From contig PMUI01000085.1 of assembly GCA_003166955.1 (NCBI GenBank), positions 1 to 61,217 on the forward strand: a DNA stretch of 61,217 bases. The letters are read 5' to 3'. The stretch comes from Acidobacterium sp. Lineage in GTDB: Bacteria; Acidobacteriota; Terriglobia; Terriglobales; Acidobacteriaceae. Below the pieces are notes generated by a model. The model did no database searches and was not told the DNA's origin. It saw only the letters and a program-made list of their open reading frames with translations. The position numbers were made by a program, and so were the translations under genes. Positions 27,377 to 37,758 of this stretch are shown one piece after another; positions within the stretch are counted from its first letter, which is position 1, and each line of letters starts with the position of its first letter.

Positions 27377-28840
27377 TTATTTGACGGAGGAGTAGGTTTG
27401 GGCGGCGGCCTGGGCGGCGTGGAGGACGTTGCCTGGGGCGATTCCCAGGATCAGGGTCGCGACGGCGGTGAGGAAGATGGCGAGCAGGAGCGGGAATGAG
27501 GGGCGTTCGACGGCCATGATGGGCGATGCCCCGGTGGGTTCGGAATAGAGCGCGGCGACGACGCGGAGATAGTAGAAGGCGGCGATGCCGCTGTTGATGA
27601 GGCCGATGATGGTGAGCCAGACCATTCCGCTGTTGAGGGCAGCGGAGAAAACGTAGAACTTGCCGAAGAAGCCGCCGGTAAAGGGGATGCCGATGAGGGA
27701 GATGAGGAAGAAGGCCATGACGGCGGCGAGGAGCGGTGAGGCGTAGGCGAGGCCGCGGTAGTCGTCGATGAGGGTGAGGTGGTCGTCGTAGCCGCCGGTG
27801 TGGCTGACGATGGCGAAGATGCCGACGTTCATGGCGGCGTAGGAGACGGCGTAGAAGCTGGCGGCGGCGATGCCGTCGGGAGAGAGCGCGGTGAAGGCGA
27901 CGAGGATGTAGCCTGCGTGAGCGATGGAGGAGTACGCGAGCATCCGCTTGACGTTGCGCTGGCGGAGAGCGCCGAGGTTGCCGAGGGTCATGGAGATGAC
28001 GGCGAGCCACCAGAGGATGGGAACCCAGTGGTCGTGGAGCTGCGGCAGGGCTCCGTAGGCGACGCGAAGGAGGACGGCGAAAGCTGCGGCTTTGGGGCCG
28101 GTGGACATGAGCGCGACGACGGGCGAGGGTGCGCCTTCGTAGACGTCGGGGGTCCAGACATGGAAGGGCGCGGCGGAAACTTTGAAGCCGAGGCCGACGA
28201 TGATCATGGCGAGGCCGATGTAGAGGAGCGGATTGATGTGCGCTCCGGCGACGGCCTGGGAAACGGCTGCGGCGATGGCGTCGATCCGGGTGGTGCCGGT
28301 GGCTCCGAAGACGAGGGCGATGCCGTAGAGGAAGAAGGAGGTGGCGAAGGAGCCGAGGAGGAAGTATTTGAGGGCCGACTCGGGGCTCTTCACGCTTTTG
28401 CGGCGGTAGCCCGCCATGATGTACGTCGAGATGGAGGATATTTCGAGGGCGACGAAGACGAGGAGGAGCTCGACGGCGCTGGACATGAGCATCATGCCGA
28501 CGGCGCCGAACTGCATGAGAGCGAAGAGCTCACCGAGGCTTTCGGTTGCGGAGGTGACGGCGTCGAGGGTGATGAGCAGCGAGGCGAGAACGATGCCGGC
28601 GATGAGGACGTGGAAGAAGACGCTGAAGGCGTCGGTCTGGACGACGCCGTAGTACGCGGTGCCGGCGGGGAGCTGGGCTTGCCAGAAGCTGGCGGCGAGT
28701 GCGGCGAGGGCTCCGAAGACGGCGAGCCAGCCGAGGGGCCTGCGGTTCGCGGCTTTGGGCAGGAGCGCGTCGGCGATCATGACGACGATGCCGCCGAGGG
28801 TGAAGACGATTTCAGGCAGGATGCGGAGGGCGTCGTTCAT
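27377..28840 (-). CDS. nuoN: NADH-quinone oxidoreductase subunit N
   Basis: The 487-residue antiporter-like subunit of complex I has about 14 membrane helices. It is recognised by [20 protein letters not shown] and [20 protein letters not shown] (Lys and the PFHxWxPDVYEG signature of ND2/NuoN) and [17 protein letters not shown]. Together with NuoL and NuoM it pumps protons. Its ATG overlaps the nuoM stop (4 bp), indicating translational coupling. It is the last gene of the operon; no obvious terminator was seen before the NHL lipoprotein. Confidence 0.95.
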   Translation of the reverse strand: MNDALRILPEIVFTLGGIVVMIADALLPKAANRRPLGWLAVFGALAALAASFWQAQLPAGTAYYGVVQTDAFSVFFHVLIAGIVLASLLITLDAVTSATESLGELFALMQFGAVGMMLMSSAVELLLVFVALEISSISTYIMAGYRRKSVKSPESALKYFLLGSFATSFFLYGIALVFGATGTTRIDAIAAAVSQAVAGAHINPLLYIGLAMIIVGLGFKVSAAPFHVWTPDVYEGAPSPVVALMSTGPKAAAFAVLLRVAYGALPQLHDHWVPILWWLAVISMTLGNLGALRQRNVKRMLAYSSIAHAGYILVAFTALSPDGIAAASFYAVSYAAMNVGIFAIVSHTGGYDDHLTLIDDYRGLAYASPLLAAVMAFFLISLIGIPFTGGFFGKFYVFSAALNSGMVWLTIIGLINSGIAAFYYLRVVAALYSEPTGASPIMAVERPSFPLLLAIFLTAVATLILGIAPGNVLHAAQAAAQTYSSVK

Positions 28841-30396
28841 TGCGTGCCCCCCCCGGTTACGTGGGCTGGATCGGGTGGCGCGGGCGTGGCGTGCATGAGG
28901 ACGTAGGTGCTGCCGTGGGCCTGGCGCTCGGCGACGGCGGGGAATTGCAGGACGCCGCTCTGAATACCTCTGATCCAGTAGGGCGAGAGGACGCCCATGG
29001 CCAGCATGAGGATGGCCATGGGCCAGAGGGTGACGTGCTCGCGGAAATTGAGGTCGGGCGCGGGGCGGTTGAGGATGAGTGAGGACTCGCGACCGTAGAA
29101 GATGCGCTGGACCATCCAGAGCATGTAGGAGGCGCTAAGGATGACGCCGATGGCGGCGGCGGCGACCCAGCGAGGATGCGAGGCGAAGGAACCGCTGAGG
29201 ACGAGGAACTCGCCGATGAAGCCGTTGAGCAGAGGCAGGCCGATGAGGGCGAGCGAGGTGATGACGAAGAGGGTGGCGAGCCAGGGGAGACGGGCGGCGA
29301 GTCCGCCGTAGAGGGTCATGTCGTAGCTGTGATAGCGCTCGTAGAGGAGACTGACGAGGACGAGGAGGGCGCTGCCGGTGAGTCCTTCATTGAGGGTCTG
29401 GAAGACTGCGCCGTTTAAGCCCGCGAGGGCGAAACAGAAGATGCCGAGGATGCAGAAGCTGAGGTTGCTGAGGATGGAGAAGGCGATGAGGCGCTTCATG
29501 TCGATTTGCGCGAGTGCGATGAGGGCGCCGTAGAGGATGCCGATGACAGCGAGGACGATCATGAGCGGGGCGATGGCGCGGGATTGTTCGGGGAAGAGTC
29601 CGAGGTTGAAACGGAAGATGGAATAGAGGCCGAGTTTGCCGGCGACAACCATGGCCATGGCGGTGGGCGCTTCCTGGATGACGTCGGAGAGCCAGCCGTG
29701 GAGCGGGAAGATGGGGACTTTGACGGCGAAGGCGACGAGGAAGGCGAGCGACAGCCAGGAGAGCGCCTGGGGTGCGATGCCGAGGGAGCCGGCGGCGAGG
29801 GCGCTCTGGAGCTGGGCGAAGTCGAAGGTGCCGGCTTTGGCGTAGAGGTAGAGAATCGCGACGAGAAAGAGGGCGGACGGGATGAAAGTGTAGAGGAAAA
29901 ATTTGATGGCTGCCTGGCGGCCGCGGTTCGGTCCGAAGAGGGCGATCAGGATGGCCATGGGGACGAGGGACAATTCCCAGAAGCCGTAGTAGAGGAAGAG
30001 ATCGAGCGCGACGAAGACGCCGATCATCGCGGTCTGCTGGAGGAGGAAGAGGAAGTAGAACTCTTTGGTGCGATCTTTGATCGCGGACCAAGAGACGAGG
30101 GCGCCGATGGGGCCGAGGAAGGTGGCGAGGAGAACGAGCCAGAGGGAGAGGCCGTCGACGCCGAGGTGATAACGGATGGCGGGGCTCGCGATCCAGGGGT
30201 TGTTCTCTTCGAATTGGAAGCCGCGCTGCGCGGAGTTGAAATGCGCGGGGAGATGCAGGGAGAGGATGAAGGTGGCCAGCGTGACGAGGAGTGTGAAGAC
30301 CTGGATGGCACGGCCTTTGCGCGGCAGAAACGCGACGACGACTGCGCCCGCGGTGGGGACGAACGTGATCAGCGTGAGGATGTGGTCGGTCAGCAC
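28837..30396 (-). CDS. nuoM: NADH-quinone oxidoreductase subunit M
   Basis: The 519-residue antiporter-like subunit has hallmarks [60 protein letters not shown] and [20 protein letters not shown]. The start is taken as GTG at 30396 ([12 protein letters not shown]) because GGAGAG lies 8 nt upstream and the sequence then begins with the first helix. The ATG at 30441 adds residues (MHFVGLRYRFWRDST) that run into a REP-like element. A 148-bp gap holding that element separates it from nuoL. Confidence 0.93.
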   Translation of the reverse strand: MLTDHILTLITFVPTAGAVVVAFLPRKGRAIQVFTLLVTLATFILSLHLPAHFNSAQRGFQFEENNPWIASPAIRYHLGVDGLSLWLVLLATFLGPIGALVSWSAIKDRTKEFYFLFLLQQTAMIGVFVALDLFLYYGFWELSLVPMAILIALFGPNRGRQAAIKFFLYTFIPSALFLVAILYLYAKAGTFDFAQLQSALAAGSLGIAPQALSWLSLAFLVAFAVKVPIFPLHGWLSDVIQEAPTAMAMVVAGKLGLYSIFRFNLGLFPEQSRAIAPLMIVLAVIGILYGALIALAQIDMKRLIAFSILSNLSFCILGIFCFALAGLNGAVFQTLNEGLTGSALLVLVSLLYERYHSYDMTLYGGLAARLPWLATLFVITSLALIGLPLLNGFIGEFLVLSGSFASHPRWVAAAAIGVILSASYMLWMVQRIFYGRESSLILNRPAPDLNFREHVTLWPMAILMLAMGVLSPYWIRGIQSGVLQFPAVAERQAHGSTYVLMHATPAPPDPAHVTGGGTQ

Positions 30397-30442
30397 GGTC
30401 GAGTCTCTCCAGAACCTATAGCGAAGGCCGACGAAATGCATC

Positions 30443-30508
30443 CCTCAGGGGCTAAAGCCCGAGCGAATTCGCGGAGATCGCGGCACGACTGAAGTCGTGC
30501 CCCTTCAA
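30443..30508 (+). repeat. REP-like two-hairpin element, copy 2
   Basis: CCTCAGGGGCTAAAGCCC (30443-30460) and GGCACGACTGAAGTCGTGCC (30482-30501) are separated by about 21 bp. Same element as at 244-306 and 33451-33516. It lies in the nuoL-nuoM gap of the complex I operon. Confidence 0.88.
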
Positions 30509-30544
30509 AGCCAGGACTTATGCGACGTGCTGTTGATCGTGGGT

Positions 30545-32557
30545 TCATCGCAGTGAGAAGTGGGCCGTCCATCCGAACCAGGAGATGGCGAGGAGAATGG
30601 CGGCGAAGAGGGCGAGCCATCCTGCGTAGGAGCGAATATTGCCGGATTGAATGCGGACGACGAGGGCTCCGAAGCCCTGCGCGGTGTAGCCGGTGATGAG
30701 GCCGCCGCCGTCGATCACGCCGCGGTCGATGAGCACGCCGAGGATCCAGCGGGCGATGAAGAGGACGGGCGTGACGATGAGGACTCCGTAGATTTCGTCG
30801 ACCCAGTATTTGTTTTTGACGAGCAGGTAGAGGGCGTGGAGTTGGGAGGCGAGGCGCGCGGGGAGTTCGGGCTTGGCGTAGTAGAGGATGTGGGCCACGA
30901 GCCAGCCGGTGAATGCTACGAGGGTTGAGAGGCCGGCGAGCATTAGCTCGAGGTGGTTGTCGCCTATGGGCGCTCTGTTGCTGGTGGCGACGGCGGGCGC
31001 GAGGAAGTGGGCGAACCAGTTGCTGCCTCCGAAGGCTTCGGGCCATCCCATGAAGCCGCCGATCACCGAGAGGATGGCGAGGATGACGAGCGGTCCGAGC
31101 ATGACCCATGGGCTTTCGTGGACTGGGTGGGCGGCGTGAGGTGGTTCGGCTTCGAGGACCAGCTTGGTATCACGGCGGGAGTGGACCGGGGCAAGGTCTT
31201 CTTCGTGATGCGCGGCTGCAGCGCGGGATTCGCCGAAGAAGGTGAGGTACCAGAGCCGGAACATGTAGAAGGAGGTGAGTCCGGCGGTGAGGAGTCCGAC
31301 GGCCCAGAGGATTTTTCCGCCGTTGGGCGCGATGAAGGACTGGTAGAGGATTTCGTCCTTGCTGACGAAGCCGGCCAGCGGCGGCGCGCCGGAGATGGCG
31401 AGGACGGCGGCGGTCATGGTCCAGAAGGTGATGGGAATTTTGGTGCGGAGGCCACCCATGAAACGCATGTCCTGTTCGTTGGAAAGGGCGTGAATGACGG
31501 AGCCGGCGGCGAGGAAGAGGAGCGCTTTGAAGAACGCGTGCGTGACGAGGTGGAAGATACCGGCAGAGTACGCAGCGACTCCGCAGCCGAGGAACATGTA
31601 GCCGAGCTGCGAGATGGTGGAGTAAGCGAGGACGCGCTTGATGTCGGTCTGGACGATTCCGATGGTGGCGGCGAAAAACGCCGTGGCGACGCCGATGATG
31701 GCGACGACGGAGAGAGCCAGCGGGGAGCGGTCGAAGATGACGTGTGTGCGGGCGACCATGTAGACGCCTGCGGTGACCATGGTGGCGGCGTGGATGAGCG
31801 CGGAGACCGGGGTCGGACCTTCCATCGCGTCGGGGAGCCAAACGTAGAGCGGAATCTGCGCGGATTTGCCTGTGGCGCCGAGGACGAGGAAGAGGGCGAT
31901 GGCGGTGAGGAGGCCACCCTGCCATGCGGGATGCGCGCCGATCTGGTTGAAGAGCTCGGTGAAGCTGAGGGAGCCGAAGTGTGCGATGAGGAGGAACATC
32001 GCGATGAGGAAGCCGAAGTCGCCGATGCGGTTGACAATGAAGGCTTTTTTGCCGGCCTTCGCGGCGGAATCGCGCGTGAACCAGAAACCGATGAGGAGGT
32101 ACGAGGCAAGGCCCACGCCTTCCCAGCCGACGAACATCAGCAGGAAGTTCTCGGCGAGGACCAGGGTCAACATGAAGAAGAGGAAAAGGTTCATGTAGGC
32201 GAAGAAACGCCAGTAGCCTTCCTCCTCGGCCATGTAGTCGACGGAGTAAACGTGGATGAGGAATCCGACCCCGGTGACGACGCAGAGCATGACCAGGGTG
32301 AGCTGATCGAGCTGGAAGGAGAAGTCGGCGTGGAAGGCGCCGGAGCGGATCCAGGTGCCGAGGTTCTCTCCGTAGGGAAGGGTGAGGGAGCCGAATTTTG
32401 TAACGATGACTGCGACTTGTACAAGCGGAATCAGCGATGCGACGAGAGCGACGGTAGTGACCAGGGCCTTCGGGAACTTGCGGCCGAGGAGACCGTTCAC
32501 CAGAAATCCGGCGAAGGGGACGAGCGGAATGAGCCAGAGGTGAAGGTCGGGGTTCAT
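30545..32557 (-). CDS. nuoL: NADH-quinone oxidoreductase subunit L
   Basis: The 670-residue largest membrane subunit of complex I is recognised by [76 protein letters not shown] and [20 protein letters not shown]. The C-terminal long lateral helix region (after about residue 480, [20 protein letters not shown]) is present, so the protein is complete. It overlaps nuoK by 4 bp at its start. Confidence 0.96.
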   Translation of the reverse strand: MNPDLHLWLIPLVPFAGFLVNGLLGRKFPKALVTTVALVASLIPLVQVAVIVTKFGSLTLPYGENLGTWIRSGAFHADFSFQLDQLTLVMLCVVTGVGFLIHVYSVDYMAEEEGYWRFFAYMNLFLFFMLTLVLAENFLLMFVGWEGVGLASYLLIGFWFTRDSAAKAGKKAFIVNRIGDFGFLIAMFLLIAHFGSLSFTELFNQIGAHPAWQGGLLTAIALFLVLGATGKSAQIPLYVWLPDAMEGPTPVSALIHAATMVTAGVYMVARTHVIFDRSPLALSVVAIIGVATAFFAATIGIVQTDIKRVLAYSTISQLGYMFLGCGVAAYSAGIFHLVTHAFFKALLFLAAGSVIHALSNEQDMRFMGGLRTKIPITFWTMTAAVLAISGAPPLAGFVSKDEILYQSFIAPNGGKILWAVGLLTAGLTSFYMFRLWYLTFFGESRAAAAHHEEDLAPVHSRRDTKLVLEAEPPHAAHPVHESPWVMLGPLVILAILSVIGGFMGWPEAFGGSNWFAHFLAPAVATSNRAPIGDNHLELMLAGLSTLVAFTGWLVAHILYYAKPELPARLASQLHALYLLVKNKYWVDEIYGVLIVTPVLFIARWILGVLIDRGVIDGGGLITGYTAQGFGALVVRIQSGNIRSYAGWLALFAAILLAISWFGWTAHFSLR

Positions 32558-32874
32558 AGTTTCATCAGGTCGATGGAATCGACGTTGAGGGTGTTGCGGG
32601 CACGGAAGACAGCGATGATGATGGCGAGGCCGACGGCGGCTTCAGCCGCGGCGACGACCATCACAAAGAAGACGAAGATCTGGCCGTTGACCTGGAGATG
32701 GCCGGTGACCTGGCTCCATTGGCGCGAGAAGGCGATGAAGGCGAGGTTGACGGCGTTGAGCATGAGCTCAATCGACATGAAGACGGTGATGATGTTGCGC
32801 TTGATGAGGAAGGCGGCGACACCGATGGAGAAGAGGATGGCGCTGAGGACGAGGTAGTACGCGATGGGGACCAC
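32554..32874 (-). CDS. nuoK: NADH-quinone oxidoreductase subunit K
   Basis: This 106-residue, three-helix complex I subunit has [40 protein letters not shown] (conserved Glu in [10 protein letters not shown]) and [20 protein letters not shown] with the second conserved Glu. Length and motifs are standard. Start is 3 bp after the nuoJ stop; its stop overlaps the nuoL start. Confidence 0.96.
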   Translation of the reverse strand: MVPIAYYLVLSAILFSIGVAAFLIKRNIITVFMSIELMLNAVNLAFIAFSRQWSQVTGHLQVNGQIFVFFVMVVAAAEAAVGLAIIIAVFRARNTLNVDSIDLMKL

Positions 32875-32877
32875 GGC

Positions 32878-33381
32878 TCAGTGCTCCTTTCGTGCGAGCG
32901 CCACGGCGCCGAGGATAGCGATGAGGATGAGGACGGAGGTGACTTCGAAGGGCAGCAGGAGATCCTTGAAGAGGACGCGGCTGAGGTCGCTGGTGGTGGC
33001 GAGGTATTCGCCGAGGCGGGCCTGGCCGAAGCTGGAGCGGCGCGAGATGAAGATAAAGGCGAGGAGGCCGAGGAGGGCGGCGGCGCCGGGGAATCCAGCG
33101 ATGTAGGCGAGTTTGCTGCCGTGGGTGCGCTCTTCTTTTCCGGCATTGAGCAACATGATGACGAAGGTGAAGAGCACCATGATGGCGCCGGAGTAGACGA
33201 TGACCTGGGCGGCGGCGAGAAATTCGGCTCCGAGGAGCAGGTAGAGAACGGCCAGCGAGCTCATGACGACGATGAGCGAGAGCGCGCTGTTGATGGGGTG
33301 GCGCTGGAGCAGGAGGTTCAGCGCACCCGCTACGCACAGCCCCGCGAAAATGATGAAGAGAGCCAGATGCATGGTTTTCAA
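32878..33381 (-). CDS. nuoJ: NADH-quinone oxidoreductase subunit J
   Basis: The 167-residue, five-helix subunit of complex I has ALNLLLQRHPINSALSLIVV and LGAEFLAAAQVIVYSGAIMV followed by LFTFVIMLLN, the conserved NuoJ/ND6 core. In most nuo operons nuoI sits just upstream. Here the 180 bp up to nuoH contain only a REP-like element and no ferredoxin-type gene. Confidence 0.94.
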   Translation of the reverse strand: MKTMHLALFIIFAGLCVAGALNLLLQRHPINSALSLIVVMSSLAVLYLLLGAEFLAAAQVIVYSGAIMVLFTFVIMLLNAGKEERTHGSKLAYIAGFPGAAALLGLLAFIFISRRSSFGQARLGEYLATTSDLSRVLFKDLLLPFEVTSVLILIAILGAVALARKEH

Positions 33382-33450
33382 CTAATCCGCAACCTGCGGG
33401 GCACAGCGAACAGAAGCTTTTGAGAAACTGGGTACTTTCCGAAACTACAG

Positions 33451-33516
33451 CCTCAGGGGCTAAAGCCCCGGTTTTTCTTTTGCTCTTATGGCACGACTGA
33501 AGTCGTGCCCTTTCAA
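33451..33516 (+). repeat. REP-like two-hairpin element, copy 3
   Basis: CCTCAGGGGCTAAAGCCCCG (33451-33470) and GGCACGACTGAAGTCGTGCC (33490-33509) form two hairpins. It lies between nuoH and nuoJ, exactly where nuoI would be expected. Confidence 0.88.
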
Positions 33517-33561
33517 ACCGGATTGTGAAACGACCTCCAGTTGCCCAAAACAGAAATCGTA

Positions 33562-34623
33562 TTACTGCATGGGCAGGCGCAGTCCGATGCAGAAGCTGGT
33601 GACGACGATATTGGCGACGGCCACGGGCACGAGGAATTTCCATCCAAAGCCCATGAGCTGGTCGTAACGGAAGCGCGGCAGCGTCCCGCGCACCCAGATA
33701 TAGAGAAAGAGGAAGCCGAAAACTTTGATGACGAACCAGAAGATGGAGAGCAGCGAGATGAGAATCTGGTTGTGCGGCTGCGGCAGCAGGTTGCCGAAGG
33801 GGCTGGTCCATCCACCGAAGAAGAGCAGCGTGGCGACGCAGCCGACGGTGATCATGTTGCCGTACTCGGCCATGAAGAACATGGCGAATTTCATGGAGCT
33901 GTATTCGGTGTGGTAGCCAGCGGTGAGTTCGCTCTCGGCTTCGGGCAGGTCGAAGGGGGAGCGGTTGGTTTCCGCGTACGCGGCCATTAGATAAATAAAG
34001 AAGGCGACGAACTGGAATCCGCCGAAGAAGTTCCAGGAGAGCAGGCCATGTGTGGCCTGGACACCGACGATGTCGCGGAGGCGGAGCGATCCGGAGCGGA
34101 GGACGACGCCGACGAGGGAGAGGCCGAGGGCTAGCTCGTAGCTGATGACCTGGGCGGAGGCGCGGAGGGCTCCAAGCAGCGAGTATTTATTGTTCGATGA
34201 CCATCCGGAGAGGGCGATGCCGTAGACGCCGACGGAGGTGATGCCGAGGAGGATCAGCAGGCCGATGTTGGTGTCGGAGATTTCGAAGAGCTGAACACCG
34301 TGCCATTTGATGTCGGAGCCGAAGGGCACGACGGAGATGGACATGAGCGCGCAACCGAGCGCAATGATAGGCGCGAGGATGTAGAGCGGGCGGTAGACCG
34401 CCTCGGGCATCAGATCTTCTTTGAGGAACAGCTTGGCGCCGTCGACGAGAGGCTGCAGGAGGCCGAAGGGGCCAACGCGGCTGGGTCCCCAACGATTTTG
34501 AATGCGGCCGACCAGCTTGCGCTCGAGCAGCACGGTGTAGGCCACAGACATGAGAAAGATGACCACGACGACGATGACCTTCGCGAGGTTGATCAGCAGA
34601 AACGGAATCAGGTGGGTTTCCAT
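33562..34623 (-). CDS. nuoH: NADH-quinone oxidoreductase subunit H
   Basis: The 353-residue membrane subunit lines the quinone site of complex I. Motifs seen are LLERKLVGRIQNRWGPSRVG near the N-terminus, LQPLVDGAKLFLKED, YAETNRSPFDLPEAESELTA and GYHTEYSSMKFAMFFMAEY, all diagnostic of NuoH/ND1. It has about eight helices. It starts 23 bp after the nuoG stop. Confidence 0.96.
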   Translation of the reverse strand: METHLIPFLLINLAKVIVVVVIFLMSVAYTVLLERKLVGRIQNRWGPSRVGPFGLLQPLVDGAKLFLKEDLMPEAVYRPLYILAPIIALGCALMSISVVPFGSDIKWHGVQLFEISDTNIGLLILLGITSVGVYGIALSGWSSNNKYSLLGALRASAQVISYELALGLSLVGVVLRSGSLRLRDIVGVQATHGLLSWNFFGGFQFVAFFIYLMAAYAETNRSPFDLPEAESELTAGYHTEYSSMKFAMFFMAEYGNMITVGCVATLLFFGGWTSPFGNLLPQPHNQILISLLSIFWFVIKVFGFLFLYIWVRGTLPRFRYDQLMGFGWKFLVPVAVANIVVTSFCIGLRLPMQ

Positions 34624-34646
34624 TGAGCTTTCCAGAGGTTAATCCG

Positions 34647-37013
34647 CTAAGACCCCATCACGCCAACGGCGGGCGCGCCGGGGGCCCCTGCTGCAGTTTC
34701 GACGGGTTTGTGCGATTCGAGGACGGAGTGGAGGGTTTTGCTGTAGAGGCCCAGCGAACCGGAAGTGAAGAGCGTGTCGTTGGAGGGGAGGATGAGGTCG
34801 GGGCGGTCTGCACTGATGGTTGGGGGCGTTGAAGGACGCAGGTGCTGATCGTTGCCGGCGAGGAGGTCCATTCGCGGGACGGCGTAGGCGGGGACGAGGC
34901 GCTGGATTTCGTCGAAGATGGCGAAGGGATCGAAGGGGCTGAGTTTAGGCTCGAGATGATGCGCGGAGAGCCAGACGCCGTGACGGTCGGCTTCGCCGGA
35001 TTGCGCGCCGCGGGCCTGGCCGAAGTCGGCCCGCACGGCGCCGGTGCTGAAGGGGACGAGCTTTTTTACGTCGGCGCCCATGGCTGAGGCGATGCGGACG
35101 ATGAGCTCGAAGTCAGTGCGAACGCCGGCGCGGTCGGCAGCTTTTTTGACGAGCTGGAGATCGCCGAAGGTGTTCGTGACGGTGCCGGATTTCTCGTAGA
35201 GGTTGGCGGCGGGGAGGATGACGTCGGCGAACTGCGCGGTTTCGGTGAGGAACATGTCCTGCACGATGATGAAGGTGTTGTGCAGGGCCTCATTGTGGCG
35301 GGCGTAGCGGGCGACGGGATTTGCGCCGACTATATATAAGGCTGCGAGCCGGCCGGCTTCGGCGGCGTCGAACATCTGCAGGAGGTTGAGGCCGGGCTCG
35401 GCGGGGAGCGCGAGGTATTCGTCTTTGAAATGCGCGGCGGCGGAGACGGGGACGTAGCCGGGCAGCAGGTCGGGATAGAGGCCCATGTCTGCCGCGCCGC
35501 GGGAGTTGGCGTAGTCGCCGAGGCAGGCGAATTTAACGTTGGGCAAGGTTGCGCCGTATTTGACGAGGGCTTCGATGTCGCGGCCACGGAACTCGGAGCC
35601 GAAGACGATGACGAGCGATTCTTCTTTGCGCAGGGCGTCTCGGAAGGTGACCGCATCTTTGTCGTCGTCGAGGGGAGCGGATGCGCCTGCGAGCCATGCG
35701 ATGAGGCCGGCGTAGCCGTCTTCGGGAATTTGCAGGAAGGCGGTTGCCTGGCGGCGAAGCTTGATGAGGTTGTGATTCGCGACGTAGAGGCGGGCCTGGT
35801 TGAGGCGGACGTTGGTGCGAATCTGCCAGGCGAGGCCGGGATGCTGTTCAGTGGGGTCGTTGCCGAGGAGGAGGATGGCTTTCGCGGCGCCGATGTCGCG
35901 GAGCGAGGCTTCGGGCTGGTTCTTCAGGGCCGCGGCGAAGGCTGGGTAGTCGGCGGTGCGGTGGTGGTCGATGTTGTTGGTACCGAGAACGGTGCGGGCG
36001 AACTTTTGCAGCAGGTAGGATTCTTCGTTGGTGGTGCGGTTGGAGCCGATGACGCCGATGGCTGAGCCGCCCTTCGCGTCGCGAATCTCGCGGAGCTTGT
36101 TGCCGGCGAATTCGATGGCCCGCTCCCAGGAAACCTCTTCGAGGCGGCCGCTGGCCTGGCGGATCATGGGTTTGGTGAGGCGGTTCTCGCGATTCGCGAA
36201 GTCGAATGCGTAACGGCCTTTGATACATAAGAAGTCGCCGTTGATGCCGGATTTGTCGCGGTTGTCGCCGCGGACGATTTCCATGCCGTCGTTGGAGCGG
36301 CGAACGCCGAGGGTGGTCTTGCAGCCGTCGCCGCAATGGGTGCAGACGGTGCCGACGTGGGACATTTCCCAGGGGCGGGTTTTGTAGCGATAAGCGCCGG
36401 AGGTGAGCGCGCCGACGGGGCAGATGTCGATGCACATGCCGCACTCTTCGCACTCGAGGTGATCCTGTTTGTTGGGCGCGATGACGGAGCCGGCGCCGCG
36501 GTTCTGGATGCCGAGGGCCCAGACGTCCATGCCTTCGCCGCAGACGCGGACACATCTGTAACACAAAATGCAGCGGGGGCGGTCGAAGAAGACGACGGGG
36601 GACCACTGCTGCTCTTCGCGATGCTGCTTGATCTCAACGAATTTGGATTCGTGCGCGCCGTACTTGAAGGTCATGTCCTGCAGTTCGCACTCGCCGCCAG
36701 CGTCGCAGACGGGGCAGTCGAGGGGATGATTGCCGAGCAGGAGTTCGATGGTGGCCTTGCGGGTCTGCGCGATTTCGGGGCTCTCGGTGGTGACGACCAT
36801 GCCTTCGGCGACGGGCGTGGTGCAGGCGGTCTGGAGCTTGGGGACTTTTTCGAGGCGGACGACGCACATGCGGCAGGCGGCCTGGAGGGAGAGGCCGGGG
36901 TAATAACAGAAGGCGGGAATCTCGATGCCGTGGGCGCGGCAGGCTTCAATGAGGAGCGTGCCCGCAGGTGCGGTGAGCTTTTTGCCGTCGACGGTGAAGG
37001 TTAGGTCAGCCAT
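34647..37013 (-). CDS. nuoG: NADH-quinone oxidoreductase subunit G
   Basis: The 788-residue iron-sulfur subunit has an N-terminal [2Fe-2S] ferredoxin fold (AFCYYPGLSLQAACRMCVVR), the His/Cys cluster region (CPVCDAGGECELQDM), two [4Fe-4S] sites (CILCYRCVRVC, CEECGMCIDICP), then a molybdopterin-oxidoreductase-like domain. That domain begins CTHCGDGCK with a further Cys in GDFLCIKGRY, so the extra N7-type cluster ligands may be present. The C-terminal half carries MoCo-fold motifs (LLLGNDPTEQHP, FADVILPAANLYEKSGTVTN) but no catalytic Mo site is expected. It passes electrons from NuoE/F toward the quinone module. It follows the HicB-like gene by 8 bp. Confidence 0.95.
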   Translation of the reverse strand: MADLTFTVDGKKLTAPAGTLLIEACRAHGIEIPAFCYYPGLSLQAACRMCVVRLEKVPKLQTACTTPVAEGMVVTTESPEIAQTRKATIELLLGNHPLDCPVCDAGGECELQDMTFKYGAHESKFVEIKQHREEQQWSPVVFFDRPRCILCYRCVRVCGEGMDVWALGIQNRGAGSVIAPNKQDHLECEECGMCIDICPVGALTSGAYRYKTRPWEMSHVGTVCTHCGDGCKTTLGVRRSNDGMEIVRGDNRDKSGINGDFLCIKGRYAFDFANRENRLTKPMIRQASGRLEEVSWERAIEFAGNKLREIRDAKGGSAIGVIGSNRTTNEESYLLQKFARTVLGTNNIDHHRTADYPAFAAALKNQPEASLRDIGAAKAILLLGNDPTEQHPGLAWQIRTNVRLNQARLYVANHNLIKLRRQATAFLQIPEDGYAGLIAWLAGASAPLDDDKDAVTFRDALRKEESLVIVFGSEFRGRDIEALVKYGATLPNVKFACLGDYANSRGAADMGLYPDLLPGYVPVSAAAHFKDEYLALPAEPGLNLLQMFDAAEAGRLAALYIVGANPVARYARHNEALHNTFIIVQDMFLTETAQFADVILPAANLYEKSGTVTNTFGDLQLVKKAADRAGVRTDFELIVRIASAMGADVKKLVPFSTGAVRADFGQARGAQSGEADRHGVWLSAHHLEPKLSPFDPFAIFDEIQRLVPAYAVPRMDLLAGNDQHLRPSTPPTISADRPDLILPSNDTLFTSGSLGLYSKTLHSVLESHKPVETAAGAPGAPAVGVMGS

Positions 37014-37021
37014 TCATATCC

Positions 37022-37339
37022 TTATGCGGACAACGATGAGGTGCCCGTTGAAGCTTCTCGTCCGCCTGGTGGAAACTCAATTTTCAGACGCTCGATGATC
37101 CAATACTCTATGCCGTGCCCCTCGCTGGGATGGGGAAAATGCACAGTTGTTGTGGTTGACCGTGAAATCGGGTCACCAATTTTCGCACTCTCTGCCAGCC
37201 GAATCTGGAGCACTACGCGCAAGTTTCCTCGAGTTTCGTCGAGCGAGTTGCCATACGAGACGGAACCGGGGATGTCGGGCGAAAACGCGCTCCAATTTGT
37301 CTCGCGTTTTTCGTAGACTGCCATAAATTCTCGCGTCAT
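37022..37339 (-). CDS. HicB-like small protein inside the nuo operon
   Basis: This 105-residue protein has an N-terminal part MAVYEKRETNWSAFSPDIPG followed by SVSYGNSLDETRGNLRVVLQ, resembling the HicB antitoxin fold (acidic/aromatic strand, PDxPG, then a helix). There is no C-terminal DNA-binding domain and no HicA-like toxin next to it. The rest (about residues 55-105) is polar. It lies between nuoF and nuoG, 29 bp after the preceding unknown gene and 8 bp before nuoG, so it should be cotranscribed. A GGCGGG-like site precedes the ATG; residue 6 is an alternative Met. Whether it regulates the operon, assists assembly or is a stray insertion cannot be told. Confidence 0.65.
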   Translation of the reverse strand: MTREFMAVYEKRETNWSAFSPDIPGSVSYGNSLDETRGNLRVVLQIRLAESAKIGDPISRSTTTTVHFPHPSEGHGIEYWIIERLKIEFPPGGREASTGTSSLSA

Positions 37340-37368
37340 TTTGGTCCCGCCTTCCTCAGCATATGGTC

Positions 37369-37740
37369 CTATGGGCAGTCGATTCTGAAATAAGTTCGCC
37401 CTCTGAGAGGAAGGCCATCCTTCTCATAGCGCCCCGAAGCCCAGCAGTCGGGATGGTCCATTACAACTTGCCAAACGATGAGTCCGAAGAACCTTGCGGC
37501 AGCTTCTTGGTCCTGACCACATGCGTGGTATATCGGGTCATACACGGTTCCGGTCCAATCAGCGCCCGGGATCCAGCTAGAGGTATCGATTTCCTTTCCG
37601 TTGAAATTCTGAAGCAAGACCGCATGAATCCTGTCGAATGCTGTCGGATCGATCCGATCCAGCGCGTGCCGCAGGTGGAGATAATCCTGGAAGTACGGAA
37701 CACTGTCGATCCTTTTCATGTCCGGCACTGAGTACAGCAT
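37369..37740 (-). CDS. Unknown 123-residue protein inside the nuo operon
   Basis: I do not recognise the family. The protein is soluble in appearance, without signal or membrane segments. It has YFQDYLHLRHALDRIDPTAF, DWTGTVYDPIYHACGQDQEA and FFGLIVWQVVMDHPDCWASG; the two Cys and His residues are not arranged as a clear metal site. GAGG precedes the ATG by about 8 nt. It starts 18 bp after nuoF and is followed by the HicB-like gene, both on the operon strand. Confidence 0.65.
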   Translation of the reverse strand: MLYSVPDMKRIDSVPYFQDYLHLRHALDRIDPTAFDRIHAVLLQNFNGKEIDTSSWIPGADWTGTVYDPIYHACGQDQEAAARFFGLIVWQVVMDHPDCWASGRYEKDGLPLRGRTYFRIDCP

Positions 37741-37758
37741 TGCAATTCCTCATTCTCT

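Noticed and set aside
30953-32857. 634-codon Glu/Gly-rich plus-strand frame
   Set aside because: Antisense of nuoL and nuoK; a composition artefact of C-ending codons on the minus strand.
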